A stretch of 64,000 nucleotides of DNA from Bradyrhizobium sp. MOS002 (GCF_003020115.1 NZ_PYFX01000006.1:62001-126000); one strand, 5' to 3'. Counted from the stretch's first letter, positions 8,586-18,945 are shown. A program made the numbers and translations. The notes: generated from the letters alone by a model not told the origin.

Positions 8586-9064
8586 GTTAAACCTCCAAGT
8601 TGAAGCCCCGTACAAATCTTCGTACAAAGCCGTTTGAGCTACCCGCGAAAAGACGTTGGAAATCAACGCATCCTCGTATCGATGGTCTACTTAAGCGAAC
8701 CACCTAAGACGGGACGACCTCGGGATGCCCCCCTCCGTCGCTCAGTCACAATTACCGAACGCCCTTGCACACACAACAACAGAACGCTGCAGAACGAGCC
8801 GATGAAGCGTGTTTTCCGACGGGTGTTGCACAAATAACACGCAGATGTGATCGAAGCGGCCCTGCAACACATTGAATCTATTATGCTTTTTTGACAGGTT
8901 CCATTTGCCGTCAAAAGTTCCGGCGCGGGCTCCGACATTCGCGGAGGCGGTCCACTGTTGATCGGAGGCGTCCGAATCGTGGAATCAACCAGGGACTCGG
9001 CGCGGCCCAACCCTTCGGGAATTGGCTGGCCTGGACTAGCAAGCGGCCGCGACGGTCGTCCTCA
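8586..9064. other. Intergenic region upstream of the porin
   Basis: About 480 bases between the porin start and the end of the glycosyltransferase-like gene, relatively AT-rich around 8740-8890. No supported gene. The ribosome-binding site GGAGG (complement of 8591-8595) and presumably the porin promoter lie at the left end; I cannot place the promoter boxes with confidence. Confidence 0.5.
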
Positions 9065-10516
9065 TCAGCGCGCTTGAACGTCGATATGATCCGGCGGCAA
9101 GCCTGCCTGATGTCGTTGATACATAGCCTCGTAAGCCGTCTCCAGCCGCCTTGCGTAGAGCGCCGCATCAAACAGTGATGCGGTCAGGTGGCTCCCTTGC
9201 AACCTTCCGCGAATATCCGCCAGCTTCTGTTTATCAAGCGCCAGCTCGATCGCGAGTGCTTCATAATCCGCACGCGTTCGCGTGATCAGCTCAGGCAGGC
9301 CGACCGCGCTCAGCAAGCTCGCCGCCACGCGGCCGGCGAAACTGTTCCCGATATGAGTCACCACCGGCAGACCAGCCCACAACGCATCGCTGGCCGTCGT
9401 ATGTGCGTTGTAGGGCAGCGTGTCGAGGAAGAGGTCGGCGAGGCGATGGCGCGCCAGATGTTCGGATGAAGACGCAACGCGCCTTGCAAACACCAGGCGA
9501 TCCGGATCGACGCCGCGAATTTTGGCTTCCTTCCGCAGATTCGATTTTGCGATCTCGCCCACGTCGGACAGCCACAAGATCGACTGGTCCACGCCCTTCA
9601 AGATATTCATCCAGGAGTCAAAGACAGTCGGATTGATCTTGTAGGCATTGTTGAAGCAGCAAAACACGGTCCATTCCTGCCGCAAATCGTGATCGGCCCG
9701 ATTGGGCGCAGCACCGTCGATTGTCCCGACGTGATTATCACGCGGCATGAAGCTGCCGGGCAAACGAACGGCCTTCTCGTCGAAGAATTGGCGGTTTTGA
9801 TCTGGCAGCACGATGTGATCGGCAATGATGTAATCGAAGAGCTCCCTGCTCCCCAACGTTCCCGCGAACCCAAGATAGCTGACGACGATCGGAGCCGGAC
9901 TGGACGCGAACAACGACAGCCTGGCATTGTGCGTATGGCCTGCAAGATCGACAAGAATATTGATCTGCGCATCGTCGATCGCTTTCAGGACGTCACCGTC
10001 GAGCTTGTGCTCGCAATCGACAAAGCGATGAAATGACTTTTCGAGCCGCTTGCGCAGATCGCTGTTGTCGTCAGGACCGATTGAAAACGCATAGGTCTCG
10101 AAGCGGTCGGGATCGTGACTCTCGAAGATCCCGGCGGTGAGGTACCCGACCGGATGCTTGCGAAAATCAGGTGAAACATATCCGACCCGAATCTTGTCGT
10201 GCCGACGGATTTCACCCCCCGACCTCGTTTTGGAGACATGCGGGAGCTTTGCCCTCACCCAAGTCCTGGCGCAGATGAGCTGATCATCGGGAGAATCGGT
10301 CAGGGACAGCAAAGCAAAGGGAGAGCTATTGGCCTTCCCGAGCCGTATCGCTGCCGTCAACCGGCCGATCTGTTCGTCCAGATTGTCCCAATTGCACAGG
10401 TTCATCTTTGCAAGAGCGCCTGTCCCGCAGGCTGACACGGGACCCTGTCGGCCGATCTGAGGGCGACCACGGCTGCATGGTTTGTGGCGAATCGCGGAAA
10501 GCGACAACCAAATCAA
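9065..10516 (-). CDS. SPINDLY/OGT C-terminal glycosyltransferase-like protein lacking the TPR half (possibly truncated)
   Basis: Matches the C-terminal catalytic part of bacterial O-GlcNAc-transferase-like (GT41) proteins: HDKIRVGYVSPDFRKHPVGY, DLAGHTHNARL, SYLGFAGTLG and the nucleotide-sugar region DLFLDTLPYNAHTTASDALW with GLPVVTHIG. In the relatives I know this domain follows a long N-terminal tetratricopeptide array; here the first 30 residues look unlike protein (Arg/Ser-rich) and nothing upstream resembles TPRs. Conserved sequence begins around SACGTGALAKMNLCNWDNL, so translation could begin at Met38 (position 10405). It is either a 5'-truncated gene or a stand-alone catalytic domain. 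Function as protein glycosyltransferase is inferred. Confidence 0.75.
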   Translation of the reverse strand: MIWLSLSAIRHKPCSRGRPQIGRQGPVSACGTGALAKMNLCNWDNLDEQIGRLTAAIRLGKANSSPFALLSLTDSPDDQLICARTWVRAKLPHVSKTRSGGEIRRHDKIRVGYVSPDFRKHPVGYLTAGIFESHDPDRFETYAFSIGPDDNSDLRKRLEKSFHRFVDCEHKLDGDVLKAIDDAQINILVDLAGHTHNARLSLFASSPAPIVVSYLGFAGTLGSRELFDYIIADHIVLPDQNRQFFDEKAVRLPGSFMPRDNHVGTIDGAAPNRADHDLRQEWTVFCCFNNAYKINPTVFDSWMNILKGVDQSILWLSDVGEIAKSNLRKEAKIRGVDPDRLVFARRVASSSEHLARHRLADLFLDTLPYNAHTTASDALWAGLPVVTHIGNSFAGRVAASLLSAVGLPELITRTRADYEALAIELALDKQKLADIRGRLQGSHLTASLFDAALYARRLETAYEAMYQRHQAGLPPDHIDVQAR

Positions 10517-10817
10517 TCACTTGCAAATCAATCGCTGGTTAGAGCCGGCGGCGAAGGCAGGCGTTCCCGGGTCAGCCCTCCCTCTAAAATCTGCTAGTAA
10601 AATCAATCATTTATGTAGATGAAGGCAGCTTTCATCCGCGCCATAACCACTCACAGTACAGGCGCCAGAACCTCCGGCTTTGCCTCTGTTATCGCGGCGT
10701 TACGTTCTCGCCCCGGGAGCAAACCGCTTGGTTTGGGAATTCGCTGGGAATATTCGAGCAAAAACACACGCTTCCAAATTGACCAGCCCAAGTAATTAGA
10801 TGCATAAGGCTCGCACC
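10517..10817. other. Intergenic region before tRNA-Ser
   Basis: About 300 relatively AT-rich bases with no supported gene. It separates the truncated glycosyltransferase from tRNA-Ser and should contain the tRNA promoter; I see no TPR-coding remnant in it. Confidence 0.5.
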
Positions 10818-10910
10818 GGAGAGGTGGCCGAGTGGCTGAAGGCAACGCTTTGCTAAAGCGTCATACGGTCTCAAGCTGTATCGAGGGTTCGAATCCCTCC
10901 CTCTCCGCCA
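10818..10910 (+). tRNA. tRNA-Ser (anticodon GCT)
   Basis: A 93-base class II tRNA with encoded CCA. The acceptor stem GGAGAGG (10818-10824) pairs with CCTCTCC (10900-10906), discriminator G, then CCA. The anticodon stem ACGCT/AGCGT encloses loop TTGCTAA, giving anticodon GCT for AGC/AGU serine codons. The long variable arm and the GGTTCGAATCC T-arm are present. Confidence 0.97.
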
Positions 10911-11060
10911 CTCCGCGGCAGAATCAGAGATCTGCGCGTTCCTTCACCTGACACGCGACGGTGGCCTCATGCCGCTCCGAATCCGGTTGGCGGACCACGA
11001 GGGAACCTGACTCAGCGAAGATCAGCTTTCACCTGCGAAGCCGGGAACGTGATTCTCCGC

Positions 11061-11327
11061 TCAGTGGGCGGAGACCCACGCCCTCGCCTCGCGCTGCGCG
11101 GCCGAGATATCGGCCTCCGACATCTGCCCGGCGACTTCCTGGCGCAGCGTCACGGCGTCCTTGCGGCCCTTGAGCGCGGCGAGGTTGAACCATTTGTGCG
11201 CGGCGACGAGATCGACGAGACCGGAGCGTCCGCTCGCCCAATAGAGGCCGCGCTCGAACAGCACGTCCGACAGCGCGCCTGCGTCGATCGGCGTCGCGGT
11301 CTCCAGATCGAAAGTACCCTGAAACAT
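11061..11327 (-). CDS. Small Sel1-repeat-like protein
   Basis: An 88-residue soluble protein containing one Sel1/TPR-like helix pair: ALSDVLFERGLYWASG and VAAHKWFNLAALKGRKDAV, where the AHKWFNLAA...G pattern is the hallmark of SLR repeats. Sel1 repeats mediate protein-protein contacts; no partner is suggested by the neighbours. It converges on tRNA-Ser. An alternative longer frame in another phase over the same bases is a shadow. Confidence 0.75.
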   Translation of the reverse strand: MFQGTFDLETATPIDAGALSDVLFERGLYWASGRSGLVDLVAAHKWFNLAALKGRKDAVTLRQEVAGQMSEADISAAQREARAWVSAH

Positions 11328-11459
11328 AACGCATCCCCTTTTTTCTTATGCCGCCTCGTCCCCCGAGCGCGGCTCCCGTCCGATCAACTGTTCAACTCAT
11401 CCCCAAGACTCTTTGCCGAGACTTTTTTGCCCATGCCGTTTGCCGGCTTGTTGGAGGTA

Positions 11460-11621
11460 ATGATGGCGGGAAAATTTGAATGGCAGTTTAAGTATCGCGA
11501 TGAAGCAGACGTAAACGCGTCCGCGCCAGACGCGTGCCACAAATGCAAGAAGTCCTTGTTTTGCAGGCACATCTGCAATTCGTCAGATTCGGTTTACCTT
11601 GGGATTTTGGGAGAACGATAA
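11460..11621 (+). CDS. Small Cys-rich protein, 53 aa
   Basis: A good ribosome-binding site (GGAGG at 11453-11457) precedes two consecutive ATG codons at 11460 and 11463; the second has the better spacing. The product is 52-53 residues, with an aromatic, charged N-terminal half (GKFEWQFKYRDEADV) and a CHKCKKSLFCRHIC motif (Cys26, 29, 35, 39) that could bind zinc or an iron-sulphur cluster. No family is recognised. The start signal and composition support a real gene; function unknown. Confidence 0.6.
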   Translation: MMAGKFEWQFKYRDEADVNASAPDACHKCKKSLFCRHICNSSDSVYLGILGER

Positions 11622-11862
11622 CCATCACGCACGGCGACGCGCGTCCTGCGGCGTCCCCGCCCGCTGTCGTCACCGTACTCCAGGGACAGCAACTGTCTCA
11701 TGAGGAGCCGCGGCGAACTGGATCGCCGGGTCGGAGCCCGGCGATGACAGGTCGAATGGAGAAGCGGCGCGCGAACAGCGAGCAGTTGCGCCGCAGCCTC
11801 CCCGCCCAAGCAGGGCGCGGATATGAAGACACATATGGCTGGAAGCTCGACTGCGGCCATTC

Positions 11863-11983
11863 TTCGAGACGCCCGCCTGCGGCGGGCCCTCAGGATGAGG
11901 GATGAATCTGCGGCAGCATTTCAACGCAGATAGCTGAGCCTCATCCCGGGGAGACCGCGAAGCGGTCGTCTCGAAGGACGAGG
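11863..11983. repeat. Pair of inverted Bradyrhizobium-type palindromic repeats
   Basis: Left copy 11863-11905 reads TTCTTCGAGACG...CCTCAGGATGAGG with an inner palindrome CCCGCCTGCGGCGGG; right copy about 11938-11983 reads CCTCATCCCGGGG...CGTCTCGAAGGA with inner palindrome ACCGCGAAGCGGT. The two are roughly reverse complements, so the whole can fold into a large stem with two small side hairpins. A related arrangement recurs at 36432-36565. Confidence 0.75.
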
Positions 11984-12342
11984 CGCTCGCTCAGGCGCCG
12001 CTGAGACCTCATATGCGATAGCCCTGCCTGCTCAAGGCATAACAGCGACGTCGCGGTCAGATCAGCAATGTCGGGATATGGGAATGCCGGCAATACCCCG
12101 GCCTCAAGAGAACGAGGGCGTCGGCGAACACGTCAGGACCAGCTTCCACGTTGGCCCGAAGGCCACTTGTGAAATTGCGGAGCCCCTTACGGAGAACCGC
12201 ACGAACGAAGAAAACTTGTTTCTTCTGCCGGACCGGCCTTTGGCGAGCGAACCCACGAAAGAGAACGATCCGACCGTTGACCTGATGTCTCGCCGACACC
12301 CTCTATCGTCGACCAGAACCTTCGAGAAGGCGCTGATGACGT

Positions 12343-12363
12343 GCCGGCTCTCTAGGAGCCGGC
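12343..12363. terminator. Perfect 8-bp hairpin downstream of the Lys-rich gene
   Basis: GCCGGCTC (12343-12350), 5-base loop, GAGCCGGC (12356-12363), just beyond the stop of the leftward Lys-rich small gene; a second small hairpin (AACTTC...GAAGTT) lies between. No T-run follows, so terminator function is only likely. Confidence 0.45.
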
Positions 12364-12380
12364 AACTTCAAAAAGCGAAG

Positions 12381-12479
12381 TTACTTCTTCTTGGCGACCT
12401 TGCGGGTCTTCTTCGCAGTCTTCTTCACTGCGGACTTCGCCTTCTTCGCCTTCTTCGCCTTCTTAGCTTTCTTGGCCAT
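12381..12479 (-). CDS. Lys/Ala-rich histone H1-like mini-protein, 32 aa
   Basis: Starts at the ATG at 12479, with GGAGGG (complement of 12484-12489) upstream. The 32-residue product is built of KKA/AKK repeats (MAKKAKKAKKAKKAKSAVKK..., ending KKTRKVAKKK) with no acidic residue. It resembles the basic tail of bacterial H1-like nucleoid proteins and the Lys/Ala tail of TopA in this same window. DNA or RNA binding is inferred from charge only. A longer frame to 12776 has no support. Confidence 0.7.
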   Translation of the reverse strand: MAKKAKKAKKAKKAKSAVKKTAKKTRKVAKKK

Positions 12480-13046
12480 GTTGCCCTCCGATGTTTGAGA
12501 TGGCTTAATCGCTGCATGCAGTCGGGGATCGAGTGCACACTCATCCCGAATACACCAACACAACGAAAAAAACAGCGTCTCGCTTAAAGAAGTGTTGACG
12601 ACGCAACGCGCCTGCGCTTGGCGAACGCGATGCAAGCGGTCTGCATGAGTTGCGCTTGCGATCGCGGAGAGTGCCCGCAGCATCGACCTTTGCGAGAGAT
12701 GCGATTGCAGAAAAACACTATGCAGAAAGTATTTTCTTGCACGCATCCATCGCGCGCGGTCGTTGCAATGATGCATCCTGCCGATCGCGCGAGCGCCTCG
12801 CGAAGGCGCTTCGCGGACTCTGAGTCGCGACTTTTGGCAACGAAAATATTTTCATGATTAACGGCGCGAGCGCTCGTCGGAGCGTGTGCAAGTCGCCGTT
12901 TTGCGCGAATCGCGTGACGGCGATTCGGTCGGCGTACCGCGTTCGATCGGGATGAAGTTCGTCGCAGAGGATGCGCGCGAGCGTCGCATCGCGAACCGAA
13001 AGCGAGGTGACGACGCCTGTCCGTCACCTCGTTCGAAGGTGCGAGG
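12480..13046. other. Intergenic region between the Lys-rich gene and gatB
   Basis: About 570 bases. No supported gene on either strand. Two similar AT-rich palindromes occur, AGAAAGTATTTTCT near 12725-12738 and GAAAATATTTTC at 12842-12853; these could be regulatory sites for the Lys-rich gene. Short GCGA-rich words abound. Confidence 0.45.
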
Positions 13047-14527
<1,481 letters not shown>

Positions 14528-14531
<4 letters not shown>

Positions 14532-15424
14532 GGCTTGACTGGTTCCTTTATTGGTCCCTTGGCCGCTCGCGCTTCACCGGCTTCGAGAAGCCCGTTGAGC
14601 GACCGAAGCACATCGGCCGGCTGGCGCAGCGCGATCTCGCGGCGGCCCATCACCTCGATCTCTCCGAACAGCGCGTCGACCTCCGGCGAGGAGGCGAACA
14701 CGAAGCCCTCGAACGACGTGCTCTGCTCCTCGAAATCGCTGGAGATCTCGACGCGATAGCCGTGCGCCTTGAGACGATCGACGACCTCTTGATGGAGGGC
14801 CTGCGAATGGGTTGCGATGAAGAGATAATCGACACGGCGCTTCGCAAGCACGCTCTCCGCGCCCTGCAGCATCTCGACCTCGAAGGCCTGGATATCGGCA
14901 TGCAAGATGTCGAGATGCTTGATCTTCCTGTCCCTGAAGAAGGCATCGACCTCGAATTTGCCCTTGCCGACGAAGGCCTTGACGAACTCGGCGCGCAGTC
15001 CGTTGCGCGCGAAATTATCCTGACCGGTCTTCAGGCAAGCGGGATCCGGCTCGACCAAGACGACCTCTGCCTTGGGCCGCGCCTTCTTGAGCCACATCGA
15101 ATAGTGGCCCCAATAGGCGCCGAGCTCGATCATCGAGGGCGCCTCGCCGAGCCGCTTCAGCAATTCCTGGAAGACATATTCTTCCAGCGGCTCGTGGACG
15201 CCGCGATTGATGATGAGGACGCTGCTGAAAGGGCCGTAATAGGCTCCGGGTCCGATGCCCGGAACCTTCAAGCCGTTATGCAGATAGACCTGATCGCCTT
15301 CGACGAGGCCTGCCATCGGGACGCGTTCGATCAGGAGGTTGAGCGGATCGGAAACGATCTCGCGAAAACGGCCGAACAAATCCTCCGGCTTCGCCTTCGG
15401 GCCCCTGAAATCAGGCTCGCTCAT
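14528..15424 (-). CDS. FkbM-family SAM-dependent methyltransferase
   Basis: A 298-residue protein with a Rossmann methyltransferase core: MIELGAYWGHYSMWLKKA (SAM motif I), VVLVEPDPACLKTGQDNF (motif II) and LDILHADIQAFEVEMLQGAE, the FkbM-type DxQ/E segment. FkbM proteins O-methylate sugars or polyketides; the substrate here is unknown. Start at 15424 is chosen because its ATG overlaps the upstream stop as ATGA; its own stop overlaps gatB the same way. Its position inside the gat cluster is unusual for the family and may reflect co-transcription rather than shared function. Confidence 0.88.
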
Positions 15425-15726
15425 GCGGATGCACTCCCACCCAGCGTATCGGCGATGCGCTGCCATTCTGCTTCAAGCGAATCCTTGGCCACGGGCTGGC
15501 CCGCCTGGCGGTACCAATAGCCGGCATTGCCGAGGTCGCCCTCGACCCGGTGCAGATAGGCGTGCACCCAGGCGGCCTCGCGGCCGCTCTCGTCCTGGAC
15601 GATCTTGTGCGCCTGATCCCAGTCGCCCTTGGCGGCCCACCACAGTGCGGCGAGCGGAGCGCTGAGATCCGGCGGCGGCGCGGCGCCGTCGAGGCTGGCG
15701 ATATACGCCGCCATCTTCACCACCAT
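15421..15726 (-). CDS. Conserved hypothetical protein of the gat operon, 101 aa
   Basis: Small soluble helical protein with Trp-rich TPR/Sel1-like helices: ALWWAAKGDWDQAHKIVQD and WVHAYLHRVEGDLGNAGYWY, the latter resembling a TPR pair. Two starts are possible: ATG at 15726, overlapping the end of gatA by 10 bases, or ATG at 15714 two bases after the gatA stop. Its stop overlaps the FkbM start as ATGA. Function unknown; the coupling suggests co-expression with GatCAB. Confidence 0.75.
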   Translation of the reverse strand: MVVKMAAYIASLDGAAPPPDLSAPLAALWWAAKGDWDQAHKIVQDESGREAAWVHAYLHRVEGDLGNAGYWYRQAGQPVAKDSLEAEWQRIADTLGGSASA

Positions 15727-17192
15727 TTCGCCGGCGTGAATCGGCCGGCGGCCTGCTCGATCACCTCGCCGAGCGAGAACAGCGTATCCTCGTCGAAGGG
15801 ACGGCCGATCAGCTGCAGGCCAAGCGGCAGGCCCTGCGCGTCCGTGCCGGCGGGCACCGCGATGCCCGGCAGGCCCGCCATGTTCACGGTCACCGTGAAG
15901 ATGTCGTTGAGGTACATCTCGACGGGGTCCGCGCCACCCTTCTCGCCGATGCCGAAGGCCGCCGACGGCGTCGCCGGCGTCAGGATCGCGTCGACGCCCT
16001 TGGCGAAGCAGTCCTCAAAGTCCTTCTTGATCAGCGTGCGCACCTTCTGGGCGCGCAAATAATAGGCGTCGTAATAGCCGGCCGAGAGCACGTAAGTGCC
16101 GATCATGACACGGCGCTTCACCTCGGCGCCAAAACCTTCGGCGCGGGTGTTCTCGTAGAGTTCGTTGATGTTCCGGCCCTGCTCGCGCAGGCCGTAGCGT
16201 ACGCCGTCGTAGCGCGCGAGATTGGAGGACGCCTCCGCCGGCGCCACGATGTAATAGGCGGGCAACGCGTATTTGGTGTGAGGCAGTGACACTTCGACGA
16301 GTTCGGCGCCTGCCGCTTTCAGCCAGGCCGCGCCCGCTTCCCAAAGCTTTTCGATCTCGGCCGGCATGCCGTCGAGACGGTATTCCCTGGGAATGCCGAT
16401 CTTCATGCCCTTCACAGATTTGCCGATCGCAGCCTCGTAGTCCGGCACGGGCATGTCGACCGAGGTCGTGTCCTTTGGATCGTGGCCGGCCATCGAGCGC
16501 AGCAGCATCGCGGCATCGCGCGTGCTGCGCGCGATCGGACCGGCCTGGTCGAGCGAGGAGGCAAAGGCGACGATGCCCCAGCGCGAGCAACGGCCATAGG
16601 TCGGCTTGATGCCGACGGTCGCGGTGAACGCCGCCGGCTGGCGGATCGAGCCGCCGGTATCGGTCGCGGTCGCGCCCATGCAGAGCAGAGCCGCCACGGC
16701 GGAGGCCGAGCCGCCGGACGAGCCGCCCGGCACCAGCGTCGCGTTGGAGCCGTCGCGCCGCCAGGGATTGCCGACCGGGCCGAAGCATGAGGTCTCGTTC
16801 GACGAGCCCATCGCGAATTCGTCATTGTTGAGCTTGCCCAGCATCACCGCACCGTCGCGCCACAGCTGCGAAGTGATGGTGGACTCGTAGGTCGGCACGA
16901 AATTGCCGAGGATTTTCGAGCACGCGGTGGTGCGCACGCCCTTGGTCGCGAACAGGTCCTTGATGCCGAGCGGAATGCCGGCGAGCGGCCCCGCATCGCC
17001 CTTCCCGATCCTGGCGTCCGCTTCGCGCGCCATGGTCCGCGCCTGGTCCGGCGTCTCCATGACGAAAGCATTGAGCACTCGCGCGGCTTCGATCGCGTTC
17101 AGATGCGCGTCGGTCAGCTCGAGGGACGTGAAAGTCTTGGCCGCGAGGCCCTTGCGGGCCTCGGCGAGCGTCAGCGATGTCAAATCGGTCAT
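15717..17192 (-). CDS. gatA: Asp-tRNA(Asn)/Glu-tRNA(Gln) amidotransferase subunit A
   Basis: Glutaminase subunit of GatCAB, amidase-signature family, 491 residues. The Ser-cis-Ser-Lys triad is visible: Lys78 in GIPLGIKDLF, cis-Ser158 in PGGSSGGSASA and nucleophile Ser182 in TDTGGSIRQPA. Additional GatA hallmarks are MGSSNETSCFGPVGNPW and the C-terminal GLPLGLQLIGRPFDE. The ATG at 17192 overlaps the stop of the preceding small gene as ATGA. Confidence 0.98.
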   Translation of the reverse strand: MTDLTSLTLAEARKGLAAKTFTSLELTDAHLNAIEAARVLNAFVMETPDQARTMAREADARIGKGDAGPLAGIPLGIKDLFATKGVRTTACSKILGNFVPTYESTITSQLWRDGAVMLGKLNNDEFAMGSSNETSCFGPVGNPWRRDGSNATLVPGGSSGGSASAVAALLCMGATATDTGGSIRQPAAFTATVGIKPTYGRCSRWGIVAFASSLDQAGPIARSTRDAAMLLRSMAGHDPKDTTSVDMPVPDYEAAIGKSVKGMKIGIPREYRLDGMPAEIEKLWEAGAAWLKAAGAELVEVSLPHTKYALPAYYIVAPAEASSNLARYDGVRYGLREQGRNINELYENTRAEGFGAEVKRRVMIGTYVLSAGYYDAYYLRAQKVRTLIKKDFEDCFAKGVDAILTPATPSAAFGIGEKGGADPVEMYLNDIFTVTVNMAGLPGIAVPAGTDAQGLPLGLQLIGRPFDEDTLFSLGEVIEQAAGRFTPAKWW

Positions 17193-17404
17193 TTATTGAT
17201 CGGGCTGCAGAAGAACGGAGACAGGGTTTTGTCGTTGGCCGGGTCGTCTTTTTTCTTGGCGGCAGCGTTCGCAGCCGCCTCGATTTCGTCGAGCACGGCA
17301 TTGACGGCGACATTGGGGTCGGCAGCCTTGCCCTGCCGCTCCATCTTGTCGAGATAGTTCATGTAAGCCTGATAGGCCTTCTCGTCGTCGCAAAGCATGC
17401 ACAT
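17189..17404 (-). CDS. Small hypothetical protein between gatC and gatA, 71 aa
   Basis: A 71-residue hydrophilic protein beginning MCMLCDDEKAYQAYMNYLDKM, with a CxxC at residues 2-5, a helical acidic middle (VLDEIEAAANAAAKKKDD) and a Cys/Pro C-terminus (FFCSPINK). The stop overlaps the gatA start as ATGA. I do not recognise a family. The CMLC motif might bind metal, but this is weak. Confidence 0.7.
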   Translation of the reverse strand: MCMLCDDEKAYQAYMNYLDKMERQGKAADPNVAVNAVLDEIEAAANAAAKKKDDPANDKTLSPFFCSPINK

Positions 17405-17487
17405 CGGACAGCGTCCTGAAACTCTTTAGTTTGACGCGTTTTCTTTACGCGAACGGGCTTCCACTTCGCTCGAAAACGCTATGTAAA

Positions 17488-17775
17488 TTACTCGACGACC
17501 TTGGGTACAAGAAAGAAGTGACCTTCGGTCGCGGGCGCGTTGGCAACGATATCGTCGGCGATCTCGCCGTCATTGACCAAATCCTGCCGCTTCTTCATCT
17601 GCATCGGGGTCACCGAGGTCATGGGCTCCACACCCTCGACATCGACCTCCGAGAGCTGCTCGACAAAGGCGAGCATGGCGTTGAGCTCGCCCTGCAGATG
17701 CGGAACCTCGCCCTCGGAAACCGCAATGCGCGCGAGATGCGCGATGCGGCGGACGGTAGCGGCGTCGACGGACAT
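17488..17775 (-). CDS. gatC: Asp-tRNA(Asn)/Glu-tRNA(Gln) amidotransferase subunit C
   Basis: Small 95-residue subunit that wraps around and stabilises GatA-GatB. Signatures: VDAATVRRIAHLARIAVSE at the N-terminus, QGELNAMLAFVEQLSEVD and VEGVEPMTSV, ending FFLVPKVVE. The ATG at 17775 gives the standard family start; a longer TTG frame to 17838 is unlikely. First gene of the leftward gat cluster, 83 bases upstream of the next gene. Confidence 0.97.
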   Translation of the reverse strand: MSVDAATVRRIAHLARIAVSEGEVPHLQGELNAMLAFVEQLSEVDVEGVEPMTSVTPMQMKKRQDLVNDGEIADDIVANAPATEGHFFLVPKVVE

Positions 17776-17851
17776 TATATAAGGCCTCTCACGGCAAAAC
17801 CTATCTGCCGTATAGCAGAGGCCGCTTTTGCGCCGCAACCAGCGGCGGGAC

Positions 17852-18928
17852 CTATCCGGCGAGAGCTTTCATGCAAGCCAGGGCCGATTTGGCGAGATCC
17901 CGGGTCAATTCGGCTGCCGAGACCTCGCGGCCCAGGGCGATCGCCTGCCCGGCCCAGAGATTGGTGAAATCCACCCTGCCCTGCTTTTCGGCTGCCGCCT
18001 TGAGCGGTCCCAGCGCCGTTGCGGCGTGGGGAAATGGCGGCGCATCCGGCGAAATCGGGCCGGCCTCGCGCATCAGGCGGTTCTGGACGCCGCGCGCCGG
18101 CCGCCCCGTCATGACATTGGTGATGACGGTGGAATCATCCCGCCCCTCGGCGAGCGCCGCACGGGCCGCCGTACTGACCTTGGATTCCGGACAGCGCAGA
18201 TAAGCACTCCCGATCTGCACGCCAGCCGCACCGAGCGCGAAGGCGGCTGCAATGCCGCGGCCATCCGCAATGCCGCCGGCCGCAATCACCGGGACCTTCA
18301 CCGCATCGACCACCTGCGGCACCAACGCAAAGGTGCCGGGCTGCTCCGAGATCTTGTCGGTCAGGAACATGCCGCGATGGCCGCCAGCCTCCGCACCTTG
18401 TGCGATCACCGCATCAGCGCCGTGCTGCTCGAGCCAGACCGCTTCCCTCACCGTCGTCGCCGAGGAGATGACGAGACACCCTGACGCCTTGACCCGCTTG
18501 AGCAGCGCGGCCTCGGGCAGGCCGAAATGGAAGCTGACGATCTCCGGCTTCAGCTCCTCCACGACCTCGCAGAAGCCGGCGTCGAACGGCGCGCGGTTTG
18601 CTGCATTGATGGGTGCGGCGGGATCGAGGCCATGCTCGCGGTAGTAGCCCGCGAGGCGCTGCTTCCAGCGCGCCTCCGCCAGGGCCGTGAGCTCGACCGG
18701 CGTGTGGCAAAAGAAATTCATGTTCACCGGCGCGGAGACGCGCTGCCGGATGATGTTGACCTGCTCGCGCGCCTTGTCCGGCGACAGCATCGCGCTCGGC
18801 AGCGAGCCGAGCCCCCCGCCTTGCGCAGCGGCGATCACCAGCTCCGCGTCCATCACGCCAGCCATCGGCGCCAGCACGATCGGGAATTCGGTCTTGAAGA
18901 GATCGATCAGTCGACGGTTTGGCCACAT
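17852..18928 (-). CDS. Nitronate monooxygenase family protein (NMO/2-nitropropane dioxygenase) 1
   Basis: FMN-dependent TIM-barrel enzyme of the NMO/NPD family, 358 residues; family members oxidise alkyl nitronates. Visible features: FPIVLAPMAGVMDAELV at the FMN-binding start, VISSATTVREA, QGAEAGGHRGMF (phosphate-binding glycine motif) and VPVIAAGGIADGRG. Lies 17 bases downstream of a second NMO gene in the same direction, likely one transcript under the divergent LysR regulator. True substrate unknown; some family members are enoyl reductases. Confidence 0.9.
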   Translation of the reverse strand: MWPNRRLIDLFKTEFPIVLAPMAGVMDAELVIAAAQGGGLGSLPSAMLSPDKAREQVNIIRQRVSAPVNMNFFCHTPVELTALAEARWKQRLAGYYREHGLDPAAPINAANRAPFDAGFCEVVEELKPEIVSFHFGLPEAALLKRVKASGCLVISSATTVREAVWLEQHGADAVIAQGAEAGGHRGMFLTDKISEQPGTFALVPQVVDAVKVPVIAAGGIADGRGIAAAFALGAAGVQIGSAYLRCPESKVSTAARAALAEGRDDSTVITNVMTGRPARGVQNRLMREAGPISPDAPPFPHAATALGPLKAAAEKQGRVDFTNLWAGQAIALGREVSAAELTRDLAKSALACMKALAG

Positions 18929-18945
18929 GGTTGTTCTCTCGCAGT

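Larger units (their letters stand above)
11622..12380. other. Repeat-rich stretch without a convincing gene
   Basis: Roughly 760 bases between two small genes. It contains two inverted copies of a palindromic intergenic repeat (listed separately) and a further repeat-like segment near 11715-11750 (ATCGCCGGG...CCCGGCGATGACAG). Open frames on both strands from 12057 to 12587 overlap one another and lack recognisable features. Confidence 0.55.

Noticed and set aside
10818..12380. tRNA-Ser as an integration site for an island
   Set aside because: No integrase, no repeat of the tRNA 3' end downstream; the nearby small genes do not look like an integrated element.
12078..12587. Plus-strand frame over the Lys-rich mini-gene
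   Set aside because: Second half is simply the antisense of the KKA repeats (Leu/Arg runs); first half lacks any feature.
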